Shown: positions 36,036 through 46,326 of the stretch, in pieces
Position numbering within the stretch: position 1 is the first letter of the stretch
Layout of the letters: each line of letters opens with the position of its first letter
Source: RPQJ01 sp963746325
GTDB lineage: Bacteria; Pseudomonadota; Gammaproteobacteria; Steroidobacterales; Steroidobacteraceae
Assembly: GCA_963746325.1 (NCBI GenBank)
Contig: CAVVBC010000005.1
Coordinates: forward strand, 248,001-312,000
Direction of reading: 5' to 3'
DNA: 64,000 nucleotides
Program-made: the position numbers and the translations under genes
Notes under the pieces: generated by a model
The model's input: the letters and a program-made list of their open reading frames with translations, nothing else
Database searches by the model: none
Told to the model about the DNA's origin: nothing

Positions 36036-37457
36036 ATGAACGCCGCCGTTATCACTTCCAAGCCTGGCCAGGACTTCGTCGTGGCCGACCTTGCGCTCGC
36101 CGACTGGGGCCGCAAGGAAATGAAGATCGCCGAGTCCGAGATGCCTGGCCTGATGGCCATCCGCAAGGAGTTCGCCAAGGAGCAGCCGCTCAAGGGCGCT
36201 CGCATTGCCGGCTCGCTGCACATGACCATCCAGACCGCGATGCTGATCGACACGCTGAAGGCGCTCGGCGCCGACGTGCGCTGGGCTTCGTGCAACATCT
36301 ACTCCACCCAGGATCACGCCGCGGCGTACGTCGCCGCGACCGGCACGCCGGTGTTCGCCTACAAGGGCGAGACGCTCGACGATTACTGGGAATACACGCA
36401 CCGCATCTTCGAATGGCCGAACGGCCAGCACGCCAACATGATCCTGGACGACGGCGGCGATGCCACGCTGCTGCTGCTGCTCGGCACGAAGGCCGAGAAG
36501 GACGCGTCGCTGATCGCGAAGCCCACGAACGAAGAAGAGGTCTCGCTCTACAACTCGATCCGCAAGCGGCTCGAGTCGAGCCCGGGCTGGTATTCGAAGC
36601 GCCTCGCGCAGATCCAGGGCGTGACCGAAGAAACCACCACGGGCGTGAAGCGCCTGTACGGCTTCGCCAAGAAGGGCGAGCTGCCGTTCCCGGCGATCAA
36701 CGTCAACGACTCGGTCACCAAGTCGAAGTTCGACAACCTGTACGGCTGCCGCGAATCGCTGGTCGACGCGATCAAGCGCGCCACCGACGTCATGATCGCC
36801 GGCAAGGTCGCCGTGGTCGCGGGCTACGGCGACGTCGGCAAGGGTTCGGCCGAATCGCTGCGCGCCCTGTCGGCGCAGGTCTGGATCACCGAGATCGACC
36901 CGATCTGCGCGCTGCAGGCGGCGATGGAAGGCTATCGCGTGGTGACGATGGACGAAGCCTGCGACAAGGCCGACATCTTCGTGACGGCCACCGGCAACGT
37001 GAACGTGATCAACCACGAACACATGAAGCGCATGAAGGACCAGGCGATCGTCTGCAACATCGGCCACTTCGACAGCGAAATCGAAATCGCCGCGCTGAAG
37101 CAGTACCCCTGGGAAAGCATCAAGCCGCAGGTCGATCACGTGGTCTTCCCCGACGGCAAGCGCCTGATCATCCTGGCGGAAGGCCGGCTGGTGAACCTCG
37201 GCTGCGGCACGGGTCACCCGTCGTTCGTGATGTCGAACTCCTTCACCAACCAGGTGCTGGCGCAGATCGAGCTCTACAAGCACGGCGGCAAGTACGGGAA
37301 GGACGTCTACGTGCTGCCGAAGCACCTCGACGAGAAGGTCGCGCAGCTGCACCTCGAACGCATCGGCGTGCACCTGACGACGCTGACGCCCGAGCAGGCC
37401 GCCTACATCGGCGTGTCGCCGAACGGCCCGTTCAAGACCGACCAGTACCGCTACTGA
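36036..37457 (+). CDS. ahcY: Adenosylhomocysteinase (SAH hydrolase)
   Basis: 473 residues. LADWGRKEMKIAESEMPGLM, RIAGSLHMTIQTAMLIDTL, WASCNIYSTQDHAAAY, VAGYGDVGKGSAESLRA (NAD site) and ICNIGHFDSEIEI are family signatures. The C-terminal KTDQYRY with the conserved Lys/Tyr completes the NAD site. The ~40-residue insertion typical of the longer bacterial form is present (ATLLLLLGTKAEKD...EEEVSLYNSIRKRLE). Splits SAH to homocysteine and adenosine. Expression is probably SAH-induced through the riboswitch upstream. Confidence 0.97.
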   Translation: MNAAVITSKPGQDFVVADLALADWGRKEMKIAESEMPGLMAIRKEFAKEQPLKGARIAGSLHMTIQTAMLIDTLKALGADVRWASCNIYSTQDHAAAYVAATGTPVFAYKGETLDDYWEYTHRIFEWPNGQHANMILDDGGDATLLLLLGTKAEKDASLIAKPTNEEEVSLYNSIRKRLESSPGWYSKRLAQIQGVTEETTTGVKRLYGFAKKGELPFPAINVNDSVTKSKFDNLYGCRESLVDAIKRATDVMIAGKVAVVAGYGDVGKGSAESLRALSAQVWITEIDPICALQAAMEGYRVVTMDEACDKADIFVTATGNVNVINHEHMKRMKDQAIVCNIGHFDSEIEIAALKQYPWESIKPQVDHVVFPDGKRLIILAEGRLVNLGCGTGHPSFVMSNSFTNQVLAQIELYKHGGKYGKDVYVLPKHLDEKVAQLHLERIGVHLTTLTPEQAAYIGVSPNGPFKTDQYRY

Positions 37458-37521
37458 TCGCCACCTGGCCCGCGGTCCGACTGGCGCAGGCCGGACGGCG
37501 GCAGGCAGGCAGGCGAGCACG

Positions 37522-37563
37522 ACGCCCCACAGGCATTCTCCGGCTTGCGGGGCGTTTTCTTTG
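37522..37563 (+). terminator. Intrinsic terminator after ahcY
   Basis: ACGCCCC (37522-37528) pairs with GGGGCGT (37549-37555), followed by TTTTCTTT. A fairly open loop of 20 bases. It also lies at the end of the convergent hybrid kinase gene. Confidence 0.65.
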
Positions 37564-37570
37564 GTCGCGG

Positions 37571-40522
37571 TCACGCGCGGGCGATCGACCGCGCGTCCAG
37601 CCACTTCAGGATCGTGGCGTACAGCCGAGCCGGCTCGACCGGCTTGCCGATGAAATCGCTCATGCCGGCGGCAAGGCAGTCGTCGCGGTCTTCGGCGAAT
37701 GCATTGGCCGTCATCGCGATGATGGGCGGGCTGTCGGCACGCCGCTGCAGGATGCGGCGCGTGGCTTCGAGGCCGTCGAGGTGCGGCATCTGCATGTCCA
37801 TCAGGATGAGGGCGTAGTCGGATGTCGCAGACTTCGTCACGGCCTCGACACCATCGACAGCCAGGTCCACGGTCAATCCCACGCCGCCAAGGAGCGCCAT
37901 CGCGACTTCGGCATTGATCTCGTTGTCTTCCGCGAGCAGTACCCGCGTACCGGCATAGCGGGACAGCAGCTGACTGGCCGCAGCCTCTGCCAGCAGGCGC
38001 TTCGGCAGTATCTTCTTCTGCCCGGCAGCGGCGCCTTTACGCAGCTTCGCCGTGAACCAGAACGTGCTGCCCGCTCCAGGGACGCTCTCTGCGCCCGCCT
38101 CGCCCCCCATCATTTCCGCCAGGCGGCGGGTGATGGCGAGGCCGAGCCCGGTGCCGCCGAACTGCCGCGTCGTGGAGACATCCGCCTGCTCAAAGCGGGT
38201 GAACAGCCGCGGCAGCAAAGCGGGCTCGATGCCGATCCCGGTATCCTCGACCTCGAAGCGACAGTGCATCTCCGAGTCGTCTTCCTGCACCGGTCGTGCC
38301 CGCACCGTGATCGAACCCGACTCCGTGAACTTCACGGCGTTGTTGGCATAGTTGAGCAATGCCTGCTGCAACCGGACGGCGTCGCCGAGCAGTTCGCCCG
38401 GCAGGTGTTCGATCTCGCTCACGATCCGCAGGCCCTTCGCCTGGGCCCTTTGTTCGATGATCGACACGGTGTTGGCGACGACTTCCTGCACCGCCAGGGG
38501 ACGCTCTTCGAGCACGAATTTCCCAGCCTCGATCTTGGAAAGGTCGAGGATCGAACTCAGGATCTGCAGCAGGTGATCCGCGGCCGCCTCGAGCTTCTCG
38601 AGTCGCCGCTCCTGGTCCGCCGCGAGACCCGCCTCGCGCATCAGGTGAGCCATGCCGATGATCCCGTTCAGCGGCGTGCGGATCTCGTGACTCATGTTGG
38701 CCAGGAAACTCGTCTTCGCGAGACTGGCTTCCTCCGCCGCCTGCTTGGCCTCGCGCAGCGCGGCCTCGGCCCGCTTGAGTTCCGTCACGTCCACTAGCGA
38801 GGCGATCACGCTCTCGCCCACGACCTTGGCACTGATCAGGATGCGGCGCACCACCCCGTCCCGGCAGGTGATGTCTACGTCCCGGGGCACGACTTCCGCT
38901 CCGCTCTTCAGGGCGGCATCGATGGAGTTTTGCCAGAACAGCCGCCGCTCCTGCTGATAAACGGGATCGGGATACACGAGACGCCACCAGTCCTCGATGG
39001 TCCGCAGCTCGGTCGGACCCCAGCCGAACAGGCGGATGAACTGCGGATTCACCGATTCGATGACCGTGCCGCGCACGTGCGCCATCGGCACGGGCGACGA
39101 CTCGAACAGCATCCGGAACACGCGTTCGCGCTCATTCGAAAGCGCGGCCGTGCGCATCGCCTCCAGTTCCTGCTCGGCCACCCGGCGCTGGGTCACGTCG
39201 CGTGAGACCAGCATCACCGTCGGCACGTCACCCGTCGCAGAAACTTTCCGGGCAGCAGAAAGCTCGAACCAGCGACGCCCCGCCGGCAGGTCCAGCTCGA
39301 TCGTGCGGCCGTAATCGCTGCCTCGCTCGAGCGCAGCCGCGATCGACTCCATGACCGTGGCCGCGGCAGCGGCCGGCAACGCCTCCGCGACACTGCGCCC
39401 GGCGAGCCCGTCCCGCGGCGCGGCGAGCATTGCATGGTGATTCGTGAAGGCGTTGACGTATCGCCCTGCCGCATCGATCTCGAACAGCAGGTCGGGAATC
39501 GCCTCGAGCGCGGCATTGAGTTTCTGGCGGCTCTGGCGTTCCGCCCGGTTCGCCTCCTGCACCTCTGCGAGCGCTGCGCGCAGTTCGGCCGTACTGTTGC
39601 GGACTTTGCGCCTGAGCGAGACGTTCCACGCCAGCAGCAGCAACCCGGTCAGCGCGATCGCAAGCGCGGCCACGCCGGCCGCACGGGCGTACGCAGAGAA
39701 TCGCAGGCGCTCGCCGAACCATTTTTCGCGCAGCCTGGCGTCTTCTTCGGCGCTGATCGCGCCCATGCCGCTCTCGACGAGCGCCAGCGTCGCCGCCTCG
39801 CCCTTGCGCACGGCCCGGTGGAACTGTCCCGTGTAGAGCGTGAACCCCTTGCGGAACGTGTGCGGCGCCCCGAGCCTGGCGAAGTAGAAGTTCGCGGGAA
39901 CTTCGTCGAGACAGAAGACTTCCACGTCGCGACGGACGGCCGCCTCGATCAGCTGGGTATAGCTCGGGTACCGCACGAGGCTGGTGATGCCCTGCTCGGT
40001 CAGGACGTCGATGCAGGCATCGCCATCCATCACGCCAACCTGGAAACCCCTGAGTGTCGCCACGCTGCTGATGCCGCTGATCGCCGCGTGGTGATAGATG
40101 ACGACAGGCAGGTCCGAGTAAGGCCGCGAGAAATCGTAGAACTGCTCCCGCGGCTCGGTGCGGTAAAGCATGTCGATGACATCACCGCGGCCAGCCAGGA
40201 ACTCGCGCTGCGCGTCCGCCCAGCCCTTTGCCTCGAGCGTGACCTTGACGCCCGTACGGCGGGACCAGAGATCCCAGTAATCCACGAGGTAGCCCTGGAC
40301 GGCACCGTCGACATCGCGGAACAGGTACGGCGGATAGTTGTCGTCGGCCAGGACGCGCAGCGCGCGCGGCTTGGACACCGCGACGGTGTCTGGCTCAAGG
40401 CCCGGAGACGGCGCTGCTGCCGACCGACCCACACCCGCGCAGAGCGTGGCGAGCAGCAGTAGCAGCAATGGCAGCACCGGGCGCATCGAGCCCAGCGAAC
40501 CTCGCGTGCCGCTTGCGGACAT
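37571..40522 (-). CDS. Hybrid sensor histidine kinase with periplasmic SBP3 sensor and receiver
   Basis: 983 residues. Signal/anchor (about 13-35), then a solute-binding-protein family 3 domain (55-270; RVLADDNYPPYLFRDVDGAVQGYLVDYWDL, QVGVMDGDACIDVL). A membrane helix (282-300) leads to a coiled coil (305-340). Two PAS domains (about 337-450 and 468-585) and HisKA with His612 in NMSHEIRTPLNGIIGMAHLM follow. HATPase has NNAVKFTESG, DTGIGI and GTGLGLAITRRLAEMMGG. A receiver domain (from ~860; phospho-Asp909 in LILMDMQMPHLDGLEATRR) completes it. Senses a small periplasmic ligand and relays phosphate internally; no HPt or separate regulator is encoded next to it. An alternative start is Met13. 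Confidence 0.93.
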   Translation of the reverse strand: MSASGTRGSLGSMRPVLPLLLLLLATLCAGVGRSAAAPSPGLEPDTVAVSKPRALRVLADDNYPPYLFRDVDGAVQGYLVDYWDLWSRRTGVKVTLEAKGWADAQREFLAGRGDVIDMLYRTEPREQFYDFSRPYSDLPVVIYHHAAISGISSVATLRGFQVGVMDGDACIDVLTEQGITSLVRYPSYTQLIEAAVRRDVEVFCLDEVPANFYFARLGAPHTFRKGFTLYTGQFHRAVRKGEAATLALVESGMGAISAEEDARLREKWFGERLRFSAYARAAGVAALAIALTGLLLLAWNVSLRRKVRNSTAELRAALAEVQEANRAERQSRQKLNAALEAIPDLLFEIDAAGRYVNAFTNHHAMLAAPRDGLAGRSVAEALPAAAAATVMESIAAALERGSDYGRTIELDLPAGRRWFELSAARKVSATGDVPTVMLVSRDVTQRRVAEQELEAMRTAALSNERERVFRMLFESSPVPMAHVRGTVIESVNPQFIRLFGWGPTELRTIEDWWRLVYPDPVYQQERRLFWQNSIDAALKSGAEVVPRDVDITCRDGVVRRILISAKVVGESVIASLVDVTELKRAEAALREAKQAAEEASLAKTSFLANMSHEIRTPLNGIIGMAHLMREAGLAADQERRLEKLEAAADHLLQILSSILDLSKIEAGKFVLEERPLAVQEVVANTVSIIEQRAQAKGLRIVSEIEHLPGELLGDAVRLQQALLNYANNAVKFTESGSITVRARPVQEDDSEMHCRFEVEDTGIGIEPALLPRLFTRFEQADVSTTRQFGGTGLGLAITRRLAEMMGGEAGAESVPGAGSTFWFTAKLRKGAAAGQKKILPKRLLAEAAASQLLSRYAGTRVLLAEDNEINAEVAMALLGGVGLTVDLAVDGVEAVTKSATSDYALILMDMQMPHLDGLEATRRILQRRADSPPIIAMTANAFAEDRDDCLAAGMSDFIGKPVEPARLYATILKWLDARSIARA

Positions 40523-40709
40523 TGGCCTCCCTGGGAGGCGGTAGGCCCCAGGATTCAGGCCGGCCTGCGGTGGGTGGAGCGATCCATACCTGTGTGCACT
40601 CCCTTATCATGCATATCGGCGCGCTTCGCAAGACGGTCTTGCCACCAGCCCGGATGAGTCTGAGCCACCCAGCGACCGGCAGCGAGACTCGCTCCAGCCA
40701 CTGCGCGCC

Positions 40710-41372
40710 CTAGCGCTTCCGCGCCAGCGTCAGCCCGTCACCGATCGGCAGCAGGCATAAATCGATCCGTTCGTCCCGATGCAGAATCCCGTTGAACTGG
40801 CGCAGTGCCACCGTGTCGGCGTCAACGACTCCGGGATCGGCCACGCGTCCGCTCCAGAGGGTGTTGTCGATGAGTACGATGCCGCCGGCCCGCAGGAGCT
40901 GCAGGGCACGTTCGTAGTACGACAGGTAGCCGGTCTTGTCCGCGTCGATGAAGGCGAAATCAAACGTGCCACCGCGGCCTGCAGCGATCAGCGCATCGAG
41001 CGTCTGCTGCGCCGGGGCCAGGCGCAGGTCGATCTTGTGGGCAACGCCCGCAAGCTCCCAATAGCGCCGGGCAATCGCGGTCCACTCCTCGCTCACGTCG
41101 CAGGCGACGAGGCGCCCGTCGGCGGGCAGTGCCAGCGCGGTGGCGAGCGACGAGTAGCCGGTGAACACGCCTACCTCCAGGCACTGGCGCGCCCCGATCA
41201 GGCGCAGCAGCAGCGCCATGAACTGCCCCTGCTCCGGTGCGATCTGCATGGACCGCTGCGCCAGGCCGGCGGTCTCCTCGCGCAGCGCAAGCAGCAGGGG
41301 CGATTCCCGCAATGAGACTTCGTTCATGTATCGATAGAGCGAATCCGTGAGCGAAATCGAACGATTGGACAT
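40710..41372 (-). CDS. SAM-dependent O-methyltransferase (family 3, caffeoyl-CoA type)
   Basis: 220 residues from ATG at 41372 preceded by AAAGGAG. QCLEVGVFTGYSSLATALALPADGRLVACDVSEEW is the SAM-binding motif, FAFIDADKTGYLSYYERALQLL the metal/catalytic Asp region, and GGIVLIDNTLWSGRVADP the next conserved strand. Family members methylate catechol-like hydroxyls with a divalent metal. Substrate unknown; it shares only 46 bases with the divergent phosphodiesterase. The 187-base gap 40523-40709 shows no gene. Confidence 0.9.
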   Translation of the reverse strand: MSNRSISLTDSLYRYMNEVSLRESPLLLALREETAGLAQRSMQIAPEQGQFMALLLRLIGARQCLEVGVFTGYSSLATALALPADGRLVACDVSEEWTAIARRYWELAGVAHKIDLRLAPAQQTLDALIAAGRGGTFDFAFIDADKTGYLSYYERALQLLRAGGIVLIDNTLWSGRVADPGVVDADTVALRQFNGILHRDERIDLCLLPIGDGLTLARKR

Positions 41373-41418
41373 GTGCACTCCTTTGCCGCGGAAGTATTTG
41401 CGAAGATAGTGGCCGATC

Positions 41419-42252
41419 ATGAGCGCAACGACAGCGTCTGACCCCATCGGCACACGACCGCGCGGCACCGCGCCCGCCGCGGATAGCGTGCGCCTCGTGC
41501 AGTTCACGGACACCCACCTGCTGCAGGACCCCGCGGGCGCGATCCGCGGCGCGCGCACGCTGCCGCGCCTGCAGGCGTGCGTCGCCCATGCGCAGCGCAA
41601 CTTCTTCCCGGTGGATGCAATCCTCCTGACCGGGGACATCGTGCACGACGAGCCCGCAGCCTACGGCTTCGTCGACTTGCTGTTTGGCGACCTCGGCGTG
41701 CCGGTGCTGCTGATCCCGGGCAATCACGACGTGCCGGAGGAAATGCACCGCCGGTTCAGGCGGCCGCCGTTCCAGGTGGGCGGCGAATGGCAGACACGCA
41801 ACGGCTGGCAGTTGCTGTTGCTGGAATCATGGTTTGCCGAGGCGACGAACGGCGAGGGGCAACTCGGGCCAGCGCAGTTGCAACGCGTCGAACAGGCCCT
41901 GGTGACAGGCACGGCTCCGCATGCCCTGGTGGTGCTGCATCACCCGCCCGTGCCGATGGATTCACCGGCACTCGACGAACTGGGACTGCTCGACGGGCCG
42001 CTGTTGTCGGCCGCCGTCGCGCGGCATCCGCGGGTGCGCGGCGTCTGCTGGGGACATGCGCACCAGGCGCTCGATGTCTACCAGCAGAATGAAGTGCGGT
42101 TCATGTGCACACCCGCGACCAGCATGCAGTTCAAGCCGCGCAATGCGCATTTCGAGGTGGACGACCGGCCGCCGGGGTACCGGGTGCTCGACCTGCGGGC
42201 GGATGGCGCGATCGCATCCGAGGTCGTGTGGCTCGAGGGCTATCGGGACTGA
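41419..42252 (+). CDS. cpdA: CpdA-like metallophosphoesterase (cAMP phosphodiesterase family)
   Basis: 277 residues. Metal ligands: VQFTDTHLLQD (D-x-H), ILLTGDIVHDEP (GD), LIPGNHDVPEE (GNHD), VVLHHPPVPM (H) and CWGHAHQALD (GHAH). This order and the short length match class III phosphodiesterases such as CpdA, which hydrolyses cyclic AMP in E. coli; substrate specificity here is inferred. The first ~20 residues are an unconserved N-terminal tail. Confidence 0.87.
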   Translation: MSATTASDPIGTRPRGTAPAADSVRLVQFTDTHLLQDPAGAIRGARTLPRLQACVAHAQRNFFPVDAILLTGDIVHDEPAAYGFVDLLFGDLGVPVLLIPGNHDVPEEMHRRFRRPPFQVGGEWQTRNGWQLLLLESWFAEATNGEGQLGPAQLQRVEQALVTGTAPHALVVLHHPPVPMDSPALDELGLLDGPLLSAAVARHPRVRGVCWGHAHQALDVYQQNEVRFMCTPATSMQFKPRNAHFEVDDRPPGYRVLDLRADGAIASEVVWLEGYRD

Positions 42253-42258
42253 CCGTCA

Positions 42259-42400
42259 GGACCTGCGCTCCGGGGATCCGACGCGTTCCGAAAACCGTGC
42301 GCGGCATGGACGCCGCGCCGTATGCCCTGTAGGGTACGGGCGCCCACGGACGGGTTTACGGCGTTTTTCGGAACGCGTCGGACCCCCGGAGCGCAGGTCC
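42259..42400. repeat. Family B variable-stem element, copy B2
   Basis: Arms 42259-42294 and 42365-42400 are complementary at 35 of 36 positions, the longest stem in the window. The 70-base loop shares the start (CCGTGCGCGGCATGGACGCC) and end (GGGTTTACGGCGT) with copy B1, with an extra TGCCCTGTAGGGTA hairpin in the middle. The stem sequence has no similarity to the B1 stem. It lies between the convergent cpdA and crcB ends and could serve both as terminator. Confidence 0.85.
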
Positions 42401-42427
42401 CCGGAACTCGTTCGACTCCCCGACGCG

Positions 42428-42880
42428 CTACCGCAGCAGCGAGCTCACAACCGCGTATGCCGACGCGGCCGCCAGCAGGCAGAGCACCAGCGAGCCACCG
42501 GCGTAGGCCGCCGCGGCCCCGGGCGCGCCACGCTGCACCAGTTGCAGCGTCTCGAGTGAAAATGCTGAAAACGTGGTGAAGCCACCCAGCACGCCGACGA
42601 TCAGCAGCATGCGCAGGTCGTGCCGCAGGTGCAGGGGGTTCGACGGCGCGAACAGCGCGCCCAATGCGCCGACCGCGAAGCAACCCGTGACGTTGACGAC
42701 GAGCGTGCCCCACGGGAAGCCCAGCCCCGCCACGCGACCCACCAGCGTCGACACGTAAAGGCGGCCCGCCCCGCCCAAGGCGCTGCCCAGCGCGACCAGC
42801 GCGTACCAATGCCAGGTCGGTGCGACCAGAGGATTCTCCCCGGGAATTGCGGCGACTGCCCCGGCCTGGAGCGGCGCCAC
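42428..42880 (-). CDS. crcB: CrcB/Fluc fluoride channel
   Basis: About 150 residues using GTG at 42880; no ATG exists near, and the first ~27 residues before WYALVALGSALGGAGRLYVS are not conserved, so the true start may be internal. Four membrane segments with GTLVVNVTGCFAVGALGALF, LLIVGVLGGFTTFSAFSLE and the polar track Thr/Ser/Phe typical of Fluc. The dual-topology dimer exports fluoride from the cytoplasm. I found no fluoride riboswitch core in 42881-43010. Divergent from hemL. Confidence 0.85.
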   Translation of the reverse strand: MAPLQAGAVAAIPGENPLVAPTWHWYALVALGSALGGAGRLYVSTLVGRVAGLGFPWGTLVVNVTGCFAVGALGALFAPSNPLHLRHDLRMLLIVGVLGGFTTFSAFSLETLQLVQRGAPGAAAAYAGGSLVLCLLAAASAYAVVSSLLR

Positions 42881-42934
42881 GAGTCCGTGTTTTCCGCACA
42901 GTTTACGGCCCGCCGCAGGGTGGCGCGAGCGCGC

Positions 42935-42943
42935 TGCTAAGAT
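42935..42943 (+). promoter_or_regulatory. Possible hemL extended -10 promoter
   Basis: TGCTAAGAT, an extended -10, lies 68 bases before the hemL start in the 130-base gap to crcB. No good -35 is seen. Confidence 0.3.
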
Positions 42944-43010
42944 ACGCGGCCCAGATCGACCGGCCCGCACCTGCGACAGGGCCGGCAACCAACCGCGGGA
43001 GTCCAGTGCA

Positions 43011-44279
43011 GTGAGCCTGTTTCAAGAAGCGTGCAAGTACATCCCTGGCGGCGTGAACTCGCCCGTGCGGGCGTTCCGCGGCGTGGGCGGCGAGCCCATT
43101 TTCTTCGCCCGCGCCAAGGGTGCGCGAGCCTGGGCGGCCGATGGCCGCGAGTTCATCGATTACGTCGGCTCGTGGGGACCGATGATCCTCGGCCACGCGC
43201 ATCCGGACGTCATTCGCGCCGTGCAGGAAACGGCGGTCAACGGACTCTCGTTCGGCGCGCCAACCGAGATCGAGACGGTCGTCGCCCGCAAGATCATCGA
43301 GCTCGTGCCGTCGATTGAACTCGTCCGCATGTGCAGCTCCGGCACGGAAGCCACGATGAGCGCGATCCGTCTCGCGCGCGGCTTCACTGGCCGGCAGAAG
43401 ATCGTCAAGTTCGAGGGCTGCTATCACGGGCATTCGGACTCGCTGCTGGTGAAGGCGGGATCGGGGATGCTCACGCTCGGCGTGCCCACCTCGCCCGGCG
43501 TGCCCCCGGAACTGGCCGCGCACACGCTGACGCTTTCGTATAACGACATCGCCCAGGTGCGACAGCTCTTCGGCGAGCTGGGCAGCGAAGTCGCCTGCGT
43601 GATCGTGGAGCCCGTCGCGGGCAACATGAATTGCATCCCGCCCGTGCCCGGATTCCTCGAGGCGCTGCGCGAGGAATGCACGAAACACGGCGCCGTGCTG
43701 ATCTTCGACGAAGTGATGACCGGCTTCCGTGTCGCGAAAGGCGGCGCGCAGGCGCTCTACGGCATCAAGCCCGACCTCACCACGCTCGGCAAGATCGTCG
43801 GCGGCGGCATGCCGGTCGGAGTGTTCGGCGGACGCCGCGACATCATGTCGCACATCGCACCCTGGGCCCGGTGTACCAGGCAGGTACGCTTTCCGGTAAT
43901 CCGGTCGCGATGGCGGCCGGCCTCGCGACGCTGAACGGCATCGACGTCCCGGGATTCCACGCCCGCCTCGCCACCCTCACCGACCGGCTGGTGCACGGCC
44001 TGCAAGCAGGCCGCAGATCAGGCGGGCGTGGCGCTGGCAACCAACCACGTCTGCGGCATGTTCGGCTTTTTCTTCACGTCGTCACCGCACGTGAACAGTT
44101 ACGCGGAAGCGACCGCCTGCGATGTCGAGCGCTTCAAGAAGTTCTTCCACGGGATGCTCGACGAAGGCGTGTACCTCGCGCCGTCCGCGTTCGAAGCCGG
44201 GTTCATTTCGGCGGCACACACGGAAGCCGACGTCGACGCGACGATCGCGGCCGCCGGCCGGGTGTTCAAGCGGCTCTGA
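43011..44279 (+). CDS. hemL: Glutamate-1-semialdehyde 2,1-aminomutase (two compensating frameshifts)
   Basis: 422 residues. GTG start at SLFQEACKYIPGGVNSPVRAFRGVGG. MCSSGTEATMSAIRLARGFTGRQKIVKFEGCYHGHSDSLLVKAGSG, IFDEVMTGFRVAKGGAQ and the PLP lysine in LTTLGKIVGGGMPVG are intact. One C is missing in GCACCCTGGG (near 43865; should read PLGPVYQAGTLSGNPVAMAAG) and one G is extra in GCAGGCCGCA (near 44014), so net length is in frame (423 codons). Converts GSA to 5-aminolevulinate, the start of tetrapyrrole synthesis. Confidence 0.94.
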
Positions 44280-44348
44280 CGACCGCCGGCCTTGCCGGAC
44301 CCACGTGGGCCCGGTGACGCACGACGGTCCGGAGCTGGCGCCTGCCGC

Positions 44349-46326
44349 ATGCATCACTATCGTGCCGACATCGACGGGCTGCGCGCCGTTGCGATCGTCC
44401 CGGTCGTGCTTTTTCATGCCGGCGTCACCGCATTCGCGGGCGGCTTCGTCGGCGTCGACGTCTTCTTCGTCATCTCCGGATTCCTGATCACCGGCCTGAT
44501 CCGTCACGAGATCGACCAGGGTACGTTCTCGATCGCGGGCTTCTACGAACGTCGGGTGCGGCGCCTGTTCCCGGCGCTGTTTGCAATGCTGTTTGCGGTC
44601 ACACTGTGCGCGGCCTGGCTGTTGCTGCCTGCCGACCTCGCCGACTATGCCAAGTCCGTGCTGGCCACCAGCCTGTTCGCTTCCAACTTCCTGTTCTGGC
44701 AGGAGGCCGGGTACTTCGGTCGCGCCGCCGAAGACATTCCGCTGCTGCACACATGGTCGCTCGCGGTCGAAGAACAGTTCTACATTCTTTTTCCGCTGTT
44801 CCTGGCATTCATCGCGGCGCGCGCGCGCAGGAGGTATATCGCCGCCACTGCGCTCGTGACGGCGGCCTCGTTCAGCGCCAGCGTGGTAGGAGTGAAGCTC
44901 GCGCCGGACGCCGCGTTCTACCTTGCGCCGTTCCGAGCCTGGGAACTCGGCGTCGGTGCGTTGCTCGCGTTGGGCGCGCTGCCGACGCTGCATCGGCGCC
45001 AGGTGCGATCCATCGTCGCCGTGCTCGGCCTGATCGCCCTGCTCTGCAGCATGACGCTGCTCAGCAAGTCCACGCCGTTTCCGGGCGCCGCCGCGCTGCT
45101 GCCGTGCCTGGGGACAGCGGCGATCATCTGGGCCGGCACCGGGGGCCACAACGTGGTGGGCGACGCCCTCAGCGCGCGACCGTTCGTGCTCATCGGACTC
45201 ATATCCTATTCGCTCTACCTCTGGCACTGGCCGCTGCTGTCACTGGGACGGTACTACGTAGTGCGTGACCTGAATGCACTCGAGACGGGCGCGTTGCTGA
45301 CGCTGGCTACGCTGGCCTCGATCGCGTCGTGGCGCTACGTCGAGCGACCGTTTCGCGGCAAGAGCGGCCTGTTCGGCCGGCGCCGGTTGTTCACCGTCGC
45401 GGGCGCGCTGATGGGTATCACCATCGCCGCGAGTGCGGCGGCCATCGTGGCCGAGGGCTGGCCCGCGCGCTCCGACGCGACCGTTCGCAGCATCATCGAT
45501 GCCGGCAACGAGCGGCGCTCGAGCGACTGGGAATGCAGCAACACGGGCCTGGCCAGGATTCGGAGCGGCGAACTGTGCCGGACAGGCAGTCCGCAGGCTG
45601 CATCCGCCACGTTCCTGGTCTGGGGTGACTCGCACGCGCGCGCCATGGCCGATGCGATCGGGGCCGCGGCCGGGCGCTCGGGGGTAGCGGGCCTGCTGGC
45701 GCTGCAGACAGGATGTGCGCCACTGCAGGAGACTGTCGTCGTCGCGTCGTGATGCGGAGCGCGACTGCAGCGCCGTCGCGGCGGCCGTCATCGACTTGCT
45801 CGATCGTTCGCCGCAGATCACGGACGTCGTGATTGCGGGGCGTTGGGCATTGATGGCAGAAGGCACTCGCTACGGGCACGAATCAGGCGAGTCGGTCGTC
45901 CTGACGGATACCGAGGCGCCGGCGCCTTCGCTTGCGAACAACCCGCAAGTGTTTGCGCGCGCGTTGCGCCGATCGGTCGAGGCAGTACTCGCGCAAGGCA
46001 AGCGCGTATGGCTCGTGGCGTCCGTCCCCGAGGTTGGCTGGGACGTGCCTGCGGTGCTCGCGCGCTCGCACCGTTTCGATCGCGTGCCCCCCGCGGTGCC
46101 TACGCGCGCCGAGTTTGCAGCGCGACAGGCACACGTGATCCCGGTGCTGGACGAACTCGATGCGCTGCCGGGCGTGGTGGTGTTGCGCCCCGACACCCTT
46201 CTCTGCGACGAAGTGCGTTGCGGCGTGACACGCAATGGCCTGCCGATTTACTTCGACAGCCATCACCTGACGCTGCGCGGCAGTGCGCTGCTGGAGCCGT
46301 TGTTCGAGTCGATGTTCGCGCGGTAG
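44349..46326 (+). CDS. Membrane acyltransferase 3 with C-terminal SGNH domain (one frameshift)
   Basis: 658 residues after correcting a break near 45745. YRADIDGLRAVAIVPVVLFHAG, the catalytic His/Asp region VDVFFVISGFLITGLI, YERRVRRLFPALF and LLHTWSLAVEEQFYILFPLFL mark the OafA/YrhL acyltransferase with ten membrane helices. The C-terminal periplasmic SGNH hydrolase-like domain begins with TFLVWGDSHARAMADAI and ends with FDSHHLTLRGSALL (catalytic D-x-x-H). These proteins O-acetylate LPS or exopolysaccharide sugars. The neighbour on the opposite strand is a fused glycosyltransferase, pointing to a small surface-glycan locus. Confidence 0.9.

Noticed and set aside
36036..37457. Horizontal acquisition of the metK-ahcY region because of its repeats
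   Set aside because: Both genes look typical in composition and the riboswitch-ahcY unit is normal for Proteobacteria.
42881..43010. Fluoride riboswitch before crcB
   Set aside because: No recognisable conserved core or pseudoknot on the minus strand.
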